Part shown: piece by piece, positions 56,840 to 64,000 of the stretch
Position numbering within the stretch: position 1 is the stretch's first letter
Layout: each line of letters opens with the position of its first letter
Source: Aquabacterium sp.
Lineage (GTDB): Bacteria; Pseudomonadota; Gammaproteobacteria; Burkholderiales; Burkholderiaceae_C
Assembly: GCA_030654395.1 (NCBI GenBank)
Contig: JAURXM010000064.1
Span: 23,145-87,144, forward strand
Reading direction: 5' to 3'
DNA length: 64,000 nucleotides
Made by a program: the position numbers and the translations under genes
The notes under the pieces: model-generated
Database searches by the model: none
The model's input: the letters and a program-made list of their open reading frames with translations, nothing else
What the model was told of the DNA's origin: nothing

Positions 56840-57786
56840 GCAAGCAAAAAGTCCCTGATGGGAGAGATTTGCTCAGGCGTAATCAGGGTCGGTGCATGGC
56901 CCACACCGCTGAATTCAACCAGCTTGGCCTTAGGGCCACGTTGCTGCATCGACGCTGCGGTGTCCACGTCAAGCAAGTCACTGTCCTTGCCGCGCAACAA
57001 CAAAACTTGCGCGGTCAAAGCGTCGTAGACCTGCCACAACATGGCTTCACCGCTGGTGGAGCTGTCTTGGGTCATGGTTTTAAAGGGCTCCGCAATGGCG
57101 GGGTCGTATCGCAACACAAAACCATGACCATCATCAGCTTGACGCAACAAGGGAATACAAAGGGCCAGCCATTGCGCTGGGGTATGGGGGCCAAACCCGG
57201 TCGAAATCGACCACAGATAGTCAGCCGCTTGCTGCTCGCTGTCAAACCGGATTGGTTGACCCAAATATTCCCCGATGCGCACCACGGCTTCATGGCGCAA
57301 TTTAGGGCCCACATCGTTGAGTACAAACCTGCGCAATTTGACGCCAGTCACTTCAGCAGGCAGCGTCGAGAATCCCAACCCGATCAACCCACCCATGGAT
57401 GTGCCAACCCAGTCGATATCCAGCGTGGCGGTGGCCTTGACCTGAGCGCGCAACTGTTGGACCAACGCAACCATATCTGACACGTACGAAAAGACTTGGT
57501 AGCCGCGTGGATCAGCCAACCAGTCAGACACACCCCGACCGACGACGTCCGGACAGACCACCTGATACTCGCCCGACAGGCTACGCGCAAGGGCGTCAAA
57601 GTCCCTGCCCTGTCGGCTCAAACCATGCACACAAACAAGAATACGCGGATTGCTTTCATCGCCCCAAGACCAATAGGCCATGCGATGCGTCTGCGAATCT
57701 GTCGTGCTGGCACCCGAGCAGGTCACATACTTGAGGGTGGGCTGGCTTAAAGATGCAGATGCTGGATCGGTTGTAGAGCTGTTCAT
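56836..57786 (-). CDS. alpha/beta hydrolase
   Basis: A protein of 316 residues with the alpha/beta hydrolase triad: nucleophile Ser in DWVGTSMGGLIG, Asp in RGKDSDLL, His in SGVGHAPTL. VCVHGLSRQGRDF is the oxyanion strand. The substrate is unknown; an esterase or depolymerase-like role is possible in view of nearby PHB genes. It is translationally coupled to relA by ATGA (56836-56839). It is divergent from the hydroxybutyrate dehydrogenase. Confidence 0.86.
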   Translation of the reverse strand: MNSSTTDPASASLSQPTLKYVTCSGASTTDSQTHRMAYWSWGDESNPRILVCVHGLSRQGRDFDALARSLSGEYQVVCPDVVGRGVSDWLADPRGYQVFSYVSDMVALVQQLRAQVKATATLDIDWVGTSMGGLIGLGFSTLPAEVTGVKLRRFVLNDVGPKLRHEAVVRIGEYLGQPIRFDSEQQAADYLWSISTGFGPHTPAQWLALCIPLLRQADDGHGFVLRYDPAIAEPFKTMTQDSSTSGEAMLWQVYDALTAQVLLLRGKDSDLLDVDTAASMQQRGPKAKLVEFSGVGHAPTLITPEQISPIRDFLLA

Positions 57787-57852
57787 GGCGTTGCGTCGTC
57801 TGATAATGGGTCAGTCCACATTGTGTTTCTTCTTGCTGACTGGAGGCCCGAG

Positions 57853-58635
57853 ATGTTGAAAGGAAAAACCGCGCTTGTGACTGGATCCACCAGTGGAATC
57901 GGTCTGGGTATCGCAGAAAAGCTGGCCGCACAAGGCGCCAACATCATTCTGAATGGATTTGGCGATATTGAAGTGCCGAAAGCGGCCGTATTAGCGGCTG
58001 GACACGCGTTTGCTTGCAAAGTGGGCTATCACGGTGCCGACATGTCCAAGCCGGACGAGATCGTGGCGATGTTTGCCTATGCCCAAGCCGAATTCGGTGG
58101 CGTCGATATCCTCGTCAACAACGCCGGCATTCAGCATGTGTCGCCAATAGAAAGCTTCCCGCCAGAAAAATGGGATGCCGTTATCGCGATCAATTTGAGC
58201 TCGGCGTTCCACACGATCCGACTGGCTGTGCCTGGTATGCGGAGCAAGAACTGGGGCCGCATCATCAATTTAGCCTCTGCGCATGGCTTGGTGGCGTCCG
58301 CAAACAAGTCGGCTTACGTTGCCGCCAAACACGGCTTGATCGGCCTGACCAAGGCCGTGGCCCTGGAAACGGCCACGACAGGCATCACATCCAACGCCAT
58401 TTGCCCAGGCTGGGTTTTGACACCATTGGTGCAAAAGCAAATCGACGATCGCGCAGCCAAAGGCGGCATCACCGCAGAGCAAGCTCAGCGCGATCTACTG
58501 GGTGAGAAGCAGCCCTCACTGCAGTTCGTCACACCTGGGCAGCTGGGTGATTTAGCCGTGTTCATGTGCTCGTCGGCTGGCGACAATGTGCGTGGCGTGG
58601 CATGGAATATGGACGGCGGCTGGGTCGCCCAATAA
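57853..58635 (+). CDS. bdhA: 3-hydroxybutyrate dehydrogenase
   Basis: An SDR of 260 residues that oxidises (R)-3-hydroxybutyrate to acetoacetate with NAD, the exit step of PHB breakdown. It has LVTGSTSGIGLGIAEKLA, NNAGIQHVSPIE (the HVSP segment is typical of this enzyme) and the Ser-Tyr-Lys set in NLASAHGL and SAYVAAKHGL. It ends in WNMDGGWVAQ. TGGAGG lies 6-7 bases before ATG 57853, so the longer frame to 57823 is rejected. mnmC follows after 10 bases. Confidence 0.95.
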   Translation: MLKGKTALVTGSTSGIGLGIAEKLAAQGANIILNGFGDIEVPKAAVLAAGHAFACKVGYHGADMSKPDEIVAMFAYAQAEFGGVDILVNNAGIQHVSPIESFPPEKWDAVIAINLSSAFHTIRLAVPGMRSKNWGRIINLASAHGLVASANKSAYVAAKHGLIGLTKAVALETATTGITSNAICPGWVLTPLVQKQIDDRAAKGGITAEQAQRDLLGEKQPSLQFVTPGQLGDLAVFMCSSAGDNVRGVAWNMDGGWVAQ

Positions 58636-58645
58636 AGGCTTCGCG

Positions 58646-60583
58646 TTGAGCAATCCAGCGTTCCTTTTGCACAACGGCTTGCCTCAACGCTGGTCAGATC
58701 GGACTCGGTTTGTGGTTTTAGAAACCGGGTTCGGCCAAGGACATCACTTCTTGGCAACTTGGTTAGCGTGGCAGCAAGATCCCCATCGTTGCGATCACCT
58801 GATCTTCATGGCCATAGAGGATCGCGCCTTACAAGGTCGTGATCTGGTAACTGATCACGACCAACCCGATCAACATGTGCTGGCATGTCGCCTGCGCAGC
58901 GCTTGGCCAGTCCTGACACCCGGTTGGCATACGCTGCACTTTGACGAGCCAGCGAGTGACACCGTCCGCACTGAGGGCATCAAACCGCCTCAACGTGTCA
59001 GCTTGATGCTAGCCAAGGGTGACATCATCGCGCTGTTGCCGGCAATGGTCGCTCAAGTTAATGCGTTTTACCTGACGGGGTCGGTGCCAACCCAGTTGCT
59101 ATCGCGGCTACATAAGTGGGCAGCGCACGGTGCAACAGCAGTCGCGTCATGCGGTGGACAAGACATCACCTCTGCGCTGTCCAAAGCCGGATTTCAAGTA
59201 ACCGATCACGAAGACATCTTGCAGGCTCGCTACGAGCCTCGCTACACAGCACCCTTGCAGGCCGGCGGCTGGTGGCCTGCGCCTGTGGCTGCCAGCGACC
59301 ACCATGCCATGGTCGTCGGCGCAGGCTTGGCTGGCGCTTCAGCCGCCATGGCCCTGTGCCGTCAAGGCTGGCGTGTGACTTTGATCGACCAGCACGCGGG
59401 GCCTGCACAAGAGGCATCGGGCAATCCAGGAGGCCTGTTTCACAGCATCGTGCACGGAGACGATGGTTTGCATGCCAGGGCACACCGAGCAGGTGCATTG
59501 GCCACATGGCGCATGGTGAAAGACTGGATCGCTGACGGTCAATTAATTGGGTGTGCTGACGGCCTGTTGCGACTTGACAGCGACATGCAAGCTCATCAAG
59601 CAGACGATCAGATCACACGTCAAAATCTGCCAAGCGATCACGTTCAATGGTTGACGCAGGCTGAGGCGCAAGCCCGTAGCGGCATCAAGGTAAGCAGTGG
59701 TGGCTGGCTGTTTCACCAAGCGGGATGGCTGCATCCAGGCGGCTTGGTACGACTGCTGCTAGACCAAGCGGGGGCGTGGACCAGCGAGGGCATGGCTTTG
59801 TTGACGTGCTTGTGGCAGCAGCCCATCGACGCGATCGACCAAACCGAAGACGGCCAATGGCATGTCTTCAAAGCAGGCGTGCGAATCGCCTCGGCACCCA
59901 CACTGGTTCTGTGCAATGCGCAAGCCGCATCCCAACTGATCAACACGCTGGCACCAGAGTGCGCCGTGAGCCCCTTGCCGCTGATACCCAGCAGAGGGCA
60001 AATCACGTGGCTCAAGCAAACCGTCAGCAACGGCGTTCAGGTTCCTAAGCTACCCGTGGCAGGCAGCGGCTATGCGCTCCCCTTACAGCCTGACGCCCTT
60101 CTGTGCGGCGCCACGACACAGCCTGATGACCTAGACCGCAGCGTCCGCGAATCAGATCACCGACACAACTTGAGACAAGCCGCCCAACTGGGGGCCTGCT
60201 CAGAAAACAGCGCCGCCAGCATCCTGCTCAAGGACCTGCTGGGCCGCACAGCGTGGCGTGCCACCACCCCTGATCGTCTGCCAGCCATCGGCGCCATGGC
60301 TTGGTCTGAGTCACGGCTAACAGGTGCAAACCAACCCAAACGTTTAGACCAAACTCGGCTGATCCCCCGCCAACGCGGTGACCGAGGTGGTCTATATGTC
60401 CTAGCAGGACTCGGCTCGCGCGGCATCACCTGGGCCGGCTTGGCCGGTGAGTTACTGGCACACTGGGTCACAGGCACCCCCTGCCCCATCGAGTCAGATT
60501 TACGCGATGCGCTTGACCCTGCCAGATTCGTCGTCCGGCAACTCATACGAAAAAGCCAAGCCGAGGTAGCTACCCAAACATGA
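58646..60583 (+). CDS. mnmC: MnmC-like tRNA modification enzyme with degenerate methyltransferase half
   Basis: A fused protein of 645 residues that normally finishes mnm5s2U34 in tRNA. Its C-terminal FAD domain is intact: AMVVGAGLAGASAAMAL (about 222-238), EASGNPGGLFHS and GLGSRGITWAGLAGELLAHW. The N-terminal half keeps ETGFGQGHHFLATW, but the usual DGFxPxxNPxMW signature with catalytic Asp is replaced by YLTGSVPTQLLSRLHKW (about 142-158). It also lacks the first 25-30 residues. The start is TTG 58646, with AAAGG 8 bases upstream. Its stop overlaps the S4 gene by ATGA. Confidence 0.85.
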   Translation: MSNPAFLLHNGLPQRWSDRTRFVVLETGFGQGHHFLATWLAWQQDPHRCDHLIFMAIEDRALQGRDLVTDHDQPDQHVLACRLRSAWPVLTPGWHTLHFDEPASDTVRTEGIKPPQRVSLMLAKGDIIALLPAMVAQVNAFYLTGSVPTQLLSRLHKWAAHGATAVASCGGQDITSALSKAGFQVTDHEDILQARYEPRYTAPLQAGGWWPAPVAASDHHAMVVGAGLAGASAAMALCRQGWRVTLIDQHAGPAQEASGNPGGLFHSIVHGDDGLHARAHRAGALATWRMVKDWIADGQLIGCADGLLRLDSDMQAHQADDQITRQNLPSDHVQWLTQAEAQARSGIKVSSGGWLFHQAGWLHPGGLVRLLLDQAGAWTSEGMALLTCLWQQPIDAIDQTEDGQWHVFKAGVRIASAPTLVLCNAQAASQLINTLAPECAVSPLPLIPSRGQITWLKQTVSNGVQVPKLPVAGSGYALPLQPDALLCGATTQPDDLDRSVRESDHRHNLRQAAQLGACSENSAASILLKDLLGRTAWRATTPDRLPAIGAMAWSESRLTGANQPKRLDQTRLIPRQRGDRGGLYVLAGLGSRGITWAGLAGELLAHWVTGTPCPIESDLRDALDPARFVVRQLIRKSQAEVATQT

Positions 60584-61011
60584 AAGCAGACAAACACGCA
60601 CAAGCGGAGCACGCTGATCGGATGCGTCTGGACAAATGGCTGTGGGCTGCCCGTTTCTACAAAACCCGCAGCTTGGCCGCCGACGACATCGACAAAGGCC
60701 GCATTCGGGTCAATGAACTCGTAGCCAAACCCTCACGTGATTTGAAGATGGGCGACCAAGTTGACATCCGCCAAGGGCCATTGACGCGCACATTCACCGT
60801 TCAAGCGCTGAGCACGGCACGTGGGCCCGCCCCTCAAGCGCAGTTGCTGTATCAGGAAACACCTCAAAGCATCCTGCTACGGGCTGAGTTTGCAGCGCAA
60901 CGCAAAGTCTCAATTGAACCGGCAGACGCGATCGAGCAAGGTCGCCCCACAAAGCGAGACCGCCGGCTACTGGCCGACTGGCAGAGCCAATCTGGGTGCG
61001 ACGACGAGTAA
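60580..61011 (+). CDS. hslR: S4-domain RNA-binding protein (Hsp15-like)
   Basis: A protein of 143 residues. The S4 domain covers RMRLDKWLWAARFYKTRSLA, IDKGRIRVNELVAKPSRDL and GDQVDIRQG. E. coli Hsp15 binds free 50S subunits that carry nascent chains after heat shock. The tail is acidic and basic mixed (PTKRDRRLLADWQSQ). It overlaps mnmC by ATGA and is followed after 147 bases by grpE, with a heat-shock box between. Confidence 0.88.
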   Translation: MKADKHAQAEHADRMRLDKWLWAARFYKTRSLAADDIDKGRIRVNELVAKPSRDLKMGDQVDIRQGPLTRTFTVQALSTARGPAPQAQLLYQETPQSILLRAEFAAQRKVSIEPADAIEQGRPTKRDRRLLADWQSQSGCDDE

Positions 61012-61094
61012 TCGAGCTCTGCGTTGGGCCAAAGGCCTGCGACAATGCCGCTTCGGCCATGGCGCCTTTGTTACAAATTTGTCCGCACCCCTGC

Positions 61095-61121
61095 CTTGAA
61101 ACGGGCTCAATTGCCCTGAGA
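61095..61121 (+). promoter_or_regulatory. sigma-32-like promoter upstream of grpE
   Basis: CTTGAAA (61095-61101) is an exact -35 match. After 12 bases, CCCTGAGA (61114-61121) is a partial -10 match. It lies 38 bases before the grpE start. Confidence 0.5.
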
Positions 61122-61158
61122 TGAGCAGGGTTTTCGCAATTTATAAACCCTATCCGTG

Positions 61159-61710
61159 ATGAGCGACACCTCCAACCCGATCGACCAAGTCGAAGATCAG
61201 ATCCTCGACGCCGCCAACCAAGGCGCCGAACTTGGCAGCATCTCCCTTGCGCAGCAACTCGCTGAGTTGATGGCCAAGCACGCAGAGGTGTCTGACAGCT
61301 ACCTGCGCTCCAAGGCCGAAGGCGAGAACATCCGCCGCCGCTCCGAAGAAGATATCTCAAAGGCACGCAAGTTTGCCGTTGAATCTTTTGCCGAGAGCCT
61401 GCTGCCCGTGCGTGACAGCCTCGAAGCGGCCATTGCCTCGCATGCAGCCAAACCAGACACCCCGGTTGAGACCGTGCTCGAAGGCGTTCACGCCACCCTT
61501 CGCCAACTGGTCGTGGCCCTAGAGCGCAACAAGGTGCTGGAGATCAGCCCTGCCGCCGGCGCCAAATTCGATCCGCACTACCACCAAGCCATCAGCATGG
61601 TGCCTGCCGACCAAGAAGCCAACACGGTTGTCGGCGTGCTGCAAAAGGGCTATTCCATTGCTGAGCGTGTATTGCGCCCGGCTTTGGTCACCGTTGCTGC
61701 ACCGAAATAA
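61159..61710 (+). CDS. grpE: nucleotide exchange factor GrpE
   Basis: A cochaperone of 183 residues that releases ADP from DnaK. A long N-terminal coiled coil ([40 protein letters not shown]) leads to the beta domain ([37 protein letters not shown]). ATG 61159 is preferred to the adjacent GTG 61156. dnaK follows after 103 bases with its own heat-shock-like box. Confidence 0.96.
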   Translation: MSDTSNPIDQVEDQILDAANQGAELGSISLAQQLAELMAKHAEVSDSYLRSKAEGENIRRRSEEDISKARKFAVESFAESLLPVRDSLEAAIASHAAKPDTPVETVLEGVHATLRQLVVALERNKVLEISPAAGAKFDPHYHQAISMVPADQEANTVVGVLQKGYSIAERVLRPALVTVAAPK

Positions 61711-61730
61711 GCAAACAACGCAAGCCGGGT

Positions 61731-61758
61731 CTTGAAAACCGGGCAAACGTTCACATAT
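61731..61758 (+). promoter_or_regulatory. sigma-32-like promoter upstream of dnaK
   Basis: CTTGAAA (61731-61737), 13-base spacer and TCACATAT (61751-61758), compared with CCCCATnT. The -35 is exact and the -10 partial. The box lies 56 bases before the dnaK start, inside the grpE-dnaK gap. Confidence 0.5.
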
Positions 61759-61813
61759 CTGATAACAAGCACAAGCCAAAGGCTTGCAACGCAAATTCCA
61801 TAGGAGCTATCAA

Positions 61814-63763
61814 ATGGGCAAGATCATCGGGATTGACTTGGGCACCACGAACTCGTGCGTCGCCATCATGGAAGGCAACACCACCAAAGTCATCGAAAAC
61901 AGCGAAGGTGCGCGTACAACCCCTTCCATCATCGCTTATCAAGAAGACGGTGAAATCTTGGTTGGTGCCTCGGCCAAGCGCCAGGCTGTGACCAACCCAC
62001 GCAACACGCTGTATGCCGTCAAGCGTTTGATTGGCCGCAAGTTCACTGAAAAAGAAGTGCAAAAGGACATCAACCTGATGCCCTACACCATTGCTGGCGC
62101 TGACAACGGCGACGCATGGGTTGAAGTGCGCGGCAAGAAAATGGCGCCTCCTCAGGTGTCAGCTGAAGTGCTGCGCAAGATGAAGAAAACCGCCGAAGAC
62201 TACCTTGGCGAAGAAGTCACCGAAGCCGTGATCACGGTGCCGGCCTACTTCAACGACGCACAACGTCAAGCCACCAAAGACGCAGGCCGCATTGCGGGCT
62301 TGGATGTCAAGCGCATCATCAATGAGCCAACCGCAGCCGCATTGGCCTTTGGCTTGGACAAGCATGGCGCCGGTGACCGCAAGATCGCCGTGTATGACTT
62401 GGGCGGCGGCACATTCGACGTCTCCATCATCGAAATCGCTGACGTCGATGGCGAAAAGCAATTTGAAGTCCTGTCAACCAACGGTGACACCTTCTTGGGC
62501 GGCGAAGACTTCGACCAACGCATCATCGACTTCATCATCACCGAGTTCAAGAAAGAACAAGGCGTTGACCTGTCCAAGGACGTGCTGGCTCTGCAGCGCC
62601 TGAAAGAAGCCGCTGAGAAGGCCAAGATCGAGCTGTCAAGCAATACCCAGACAGACATCAACTTGCCCTACATCACCGCTGATGCCACTGGTCCTAAGCA
62701 CCTGAACATCAAGCTGACACGCTCCAAGCTGGAAAGCTTGGTCGATGAGTTGGTTGAGCGCACCATTGCACCTTGCCGCATGGCCATCAAGGATGCTGGC
62801 GTGAGCGTTGGCGACATCCAAGACATCATCTTGGTTGGCGGCATGAGCCGCATGCCCATGGTGCAAGAGAAGGTCAAGGCCTTCTTCGGCAAAGAGCCAC
62901 GCAAAGACGTGAACCCTGATGAAGCTGTCGCCGTGGGCGCTGCCATTCAAGGTCAGGTTTTGGCTGGCGACCGCACCGACGTGCTGCTGCTGGACGTGAC
63001 GCCTTTGTCATTGGGCATCGAAACCTTGGGGGGGGTCATGACCAAGATGATCACCAAGAACACGACCATCCCAACCAAATTTGCACAGACTTTCTCAACG
63101 GCCGACGACAGCCAGCCTGCCGTGACCATCAAAGTCTTCCAAGGCGAGCGTGAACTGGCTTCGGGCAACAAGATGCTGGGCGAGTTCAACCTCGAAGGCA
63201 TTCCACCTGCACCGCGTGGCACGCCACAGATCGAAGTCTCCTTCGACATCGACGCCAACGGCATCTTGCATGTCGGCGCCAAGGACAAGGGCACCGGCAA
63301 AGAAAACAAGATCACCATCAAGGCGAACTCCGGCTTGACCGAAGCTGAAATCCAGCAAATGGTGAAGGACGCCGAACTCAACTCGGCCGAAGACAAGAAG
63401 AAGCTGGAACTGGTACAGGCCAAGAACCAGGCGGACGCCAGCTTGCACAGCGTGAAGAAGAGCCTGACCGAATACGGCGACAAGCTTGAAGGCGACGAGA
63501 AGGCCAAGATCGAAGAAGCGATCAAGCATCTCGAGGAAGCCATCAAGGGCGACGACAAGGCGCACATTGACGAAAAGAGCACCGCCTTGATGACGGTCAG
63601 CCAGAAGCTGGGCGAGAAAATGTATGCCGATCAGCAGGCCAAGGAAGCCGCGGCGGCAGGCGCTGGCGATGCCGGTGCCGCAGGCGCCTCGCAGGGGGCT
63701 TCTGCCCAGGCCGATGACGACAACGTGGTCGACGCGGAAGTGAAAGAAGTGAAGAAGGGCTAA
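61814..63763 (+). CDS. dnaK: molecular chaperone DnaK (Hsp70)
   Basis: A chaperone of 649 residues. The ATPase domain begins [20 protein letters not shown] and has [33 protein letters not shown] and [11 protein letters not shown]. The linker is [16 protein letters not shown], followed by the substrate-binding domain. The C-terminal tail is Gly/Ala-rich and ends [19 protein letters not shown] lies 8 bases before ATG 61814, so the longer frame to 61784 is rejected. A strong terminator separates it from dnaJ. Confidence 0.98.
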   Translation: MGKIIGIDLGTTNSCVAIMEGNTTKVIENSEGARTTPSIIAYQEDGEILVGASAKRQAVTNPRNTLYAVKRLIGRKFTEKEVQKDINLMPYTIAGADNGDAWVEVRGKKMAPPQVSAEVLRKMKKTAEDYLGEEVTEAVITVPAYFNDAQRQATKDAGRIAGLDVKRIINEPTAAALAFGLDKHGAGDRKIAVYDLGGGTFDVSIIEIADVDGEKQFEVLSTNGDTFLGGEDFDQRIIDFIITEFKKEQGVDLSKDVLALQRLKEAAEKAKIELSSNTQTDINLPYITADATGPKHLNIKLTRSKLESLVDELVERTIAPCRMAIKDAGVSVGDIQDIILVGGMSRMPMVQEKVKAFFGKEPRKDVNPDEAVAVGAAIQGQVLAGDRTDVLLLDVTPLSLGIETLGGVMTKMITKNTTIPTKFAQTFSTADDSQPAVTIKVFQGERELASGNKMLGEFNLEGIPPAPRGTPQIEVSFDIDANGILHVGAKDKGTGKENKITIKANSGLTEAEIQQMVKDAELNSAEDKKKLELVQAKNQADASLHSVKKSLTEYGDKLEGDEKAKIEEAIKHLEEAIKGDDKAHIDEKSTALMTVSQKLGEKMYADQQAKEAAAAGAGDAGAAGASQGASAQADDDNVVDAEVKEVKKG

Positions 63764-63802
63764 GCCCTTGCGCTAAACACTGTTCTGAACACTGTTATCA
63801 GG

Positions 63803-63840
63803 CGCCGCGTTGAACACCTCAAATGTTCAACGCGGCGTTT
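63803..63840 (+). terminator. terminator between dnaK and dnaJ
   Basis: CGCCGCGTTGAAC (63803-63815) pairs perfectly with GTTCAACGCGGCG (63825-63837) around a nine-base loop, followed by TTTGTATT. The 13-pair stem is strong; the T-run is short, so some read-through into dnaJ is likely. Confidence 0.8.
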
Positions 63841-63866
63841 GTATTGAAACCGGGCACTGAGAGACC

Positions 63867-64000
63867 ATGGCTAAAAGAGACTATTACGAAGTTTTGGGTG
63901 TTCCCAAGAACGCCTCGGACGAAGAGATCAAGAAGGCCTATCGCAAACATGCGATGAAGCATCACCCTGACCGAAATCAGGGCGATTCCTCCAAGGCGGC
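63867..64000 (+). CDS. dnaJ: chaperone DnaJ, 5' part
   Basis: The first 44 codons of DnaJ, cut by the window end. It begins [20 protein letters not shown] and contains [19 protein letters not shown], with the HPD motif that stimulates the DnaK ATPase. Position directly after grpE-dnaK confirms the assignment. Confidence 0.97.
   Translation, partial: MAKRDYYEVLGVPKNASDEEIKKAYRKHAMKHHPDRNQGDSSKA

Noticed and set aside
58586..58645. Extending mnmC upstream into the bdhA coding end
   Set aside because: The added residues are the out-of-frame reading of the conserved bdhA C-terminus; TTG 58646 has AAAGG at proper distance.
62953..63582. 209-codon minus-strand frame inside dnaK
   Set aside because: Ser/Leu-rich shadow of the strongly biased dnaK codons; no independent start signal.
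63776..63796. Direct repeat AACACTGTT separated by three bases after dnaK
   Set aside because: Two short copies only, no spacer pattern and no further units; not a CRISPR or known iteron.
63843..63869. Sigma-32-like box TATTGAAA...GACCAT before dnaJ
   Set aside because: The would-be -10 overlaps the dnaJ start codon, leaving no room for a transcript start.
1..64000. Mobile elements, prophage, CRISPR or defence genes
   Set aside because: No transposase, integrase, repeat-spacer array, toxin-antitoxin pair or restriction gene was recognised; the tRNA-Val has no attached integrase or duplicated 3' end.

Overview
The window looks like the chromosome of a betaproteobacterium of the order Burkholderiales, most likely Comamonadaceae-like. 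This rests on gene content and order: a divergent addAB / trxA-rho-rpmE2 (type B L31) block, pstSCAB-phoU-phoB-phoR, glmM-folP-ftsH-rlmE|yhbY-DUF4149-greA-carBA, a PhaR-type PHB regulator beside tRNA-Val(GAC), relA, a 3-hydroxybutyrate dehydrogenase, a fused MnmC and grpE-dnaK-dnaJ. Base composition is moderate by eye (mid-50s % GC, not computed). I see no insertion sequence, prophage, integron or CRISPR array. The DNA is compact core genome with many ATGA overlaps and several convergent genes that overlap at their 3' ends.

Layout: 1-2.2 kb holds small conserved proteins (a CxxC zinc protein, DUF4936, NRDE). 2.1-9.1 kb is a leftward lipid block: a PsrA-like TetR regulator, a two-domain ketoreductase, a MaoC hydratase, a thiolase, an acyl-CoA ligase and a GNAT. 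9.1-19.5 kb carries a membrane glycosyltransferase, an iron-type alcohol dehydrogenase, a patatin lipase, DUF535, Tex, PyrD and a pseudokinase-HDOD fusion. 19.5-28.1 kb has AddA/AddB, TrxA, Rho and L31. 28.1-37.2 kb has a second membrane glycosyltransferase, the complete phosphate system and a divergent secreted fasciclin protein. 37.2-48.5 kb is a run of housekeeping genes for peptidoglycan precursor, folate, proteolysis, rRNA methylation, transcript cleavage and carbamoyl phosphate. 48.7-54.6 kb mixes a hypothetical protein, a 2-hydroxyacid dehydrogenase, an MFS carrier, RlmB, an orphan ABC ATPase, a GDSL esterase, PhaR and tRNA-Val. 54.6-64 kb has RelA, a hydrolase, BdhA, MnmC, an S4 protein and the GrpE-DnaK-DnaJ chaperones, with dnaJ cut by the window end.

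How the genes fit together: the lipid block encodes ligation, (R)-type hydration, ketoreduction and thiolysis under one fatty-acid-responsive-looking repressor whose gene has a near-perfect PsrA operator upstream. The phosphate block has recognisable 11-bp PhoB repeats facing both pstS and the fasciclin gene. Heat-shock (sigma-32-like) boxes precede ftsH, grpE and dnaK. PhaR, BdhA and the ketoreductase/hydratase/thiolase set suggest a polyhydroxybutyrate-making lifestyle, although no PHA synthase lies in this window.

No wholly new defence or mobile system was found. The most unusual items are the MnmC whose methyltransferase half has lost its signature motif, the pseudokinase-HDOD protein, the Pho-box-driven fasciclin gene, the PsrA-like operator with its (R)-type beta-oxidation cassette, and several unexplained hairpins and inverted repeats in leaders and intergenic gaps.
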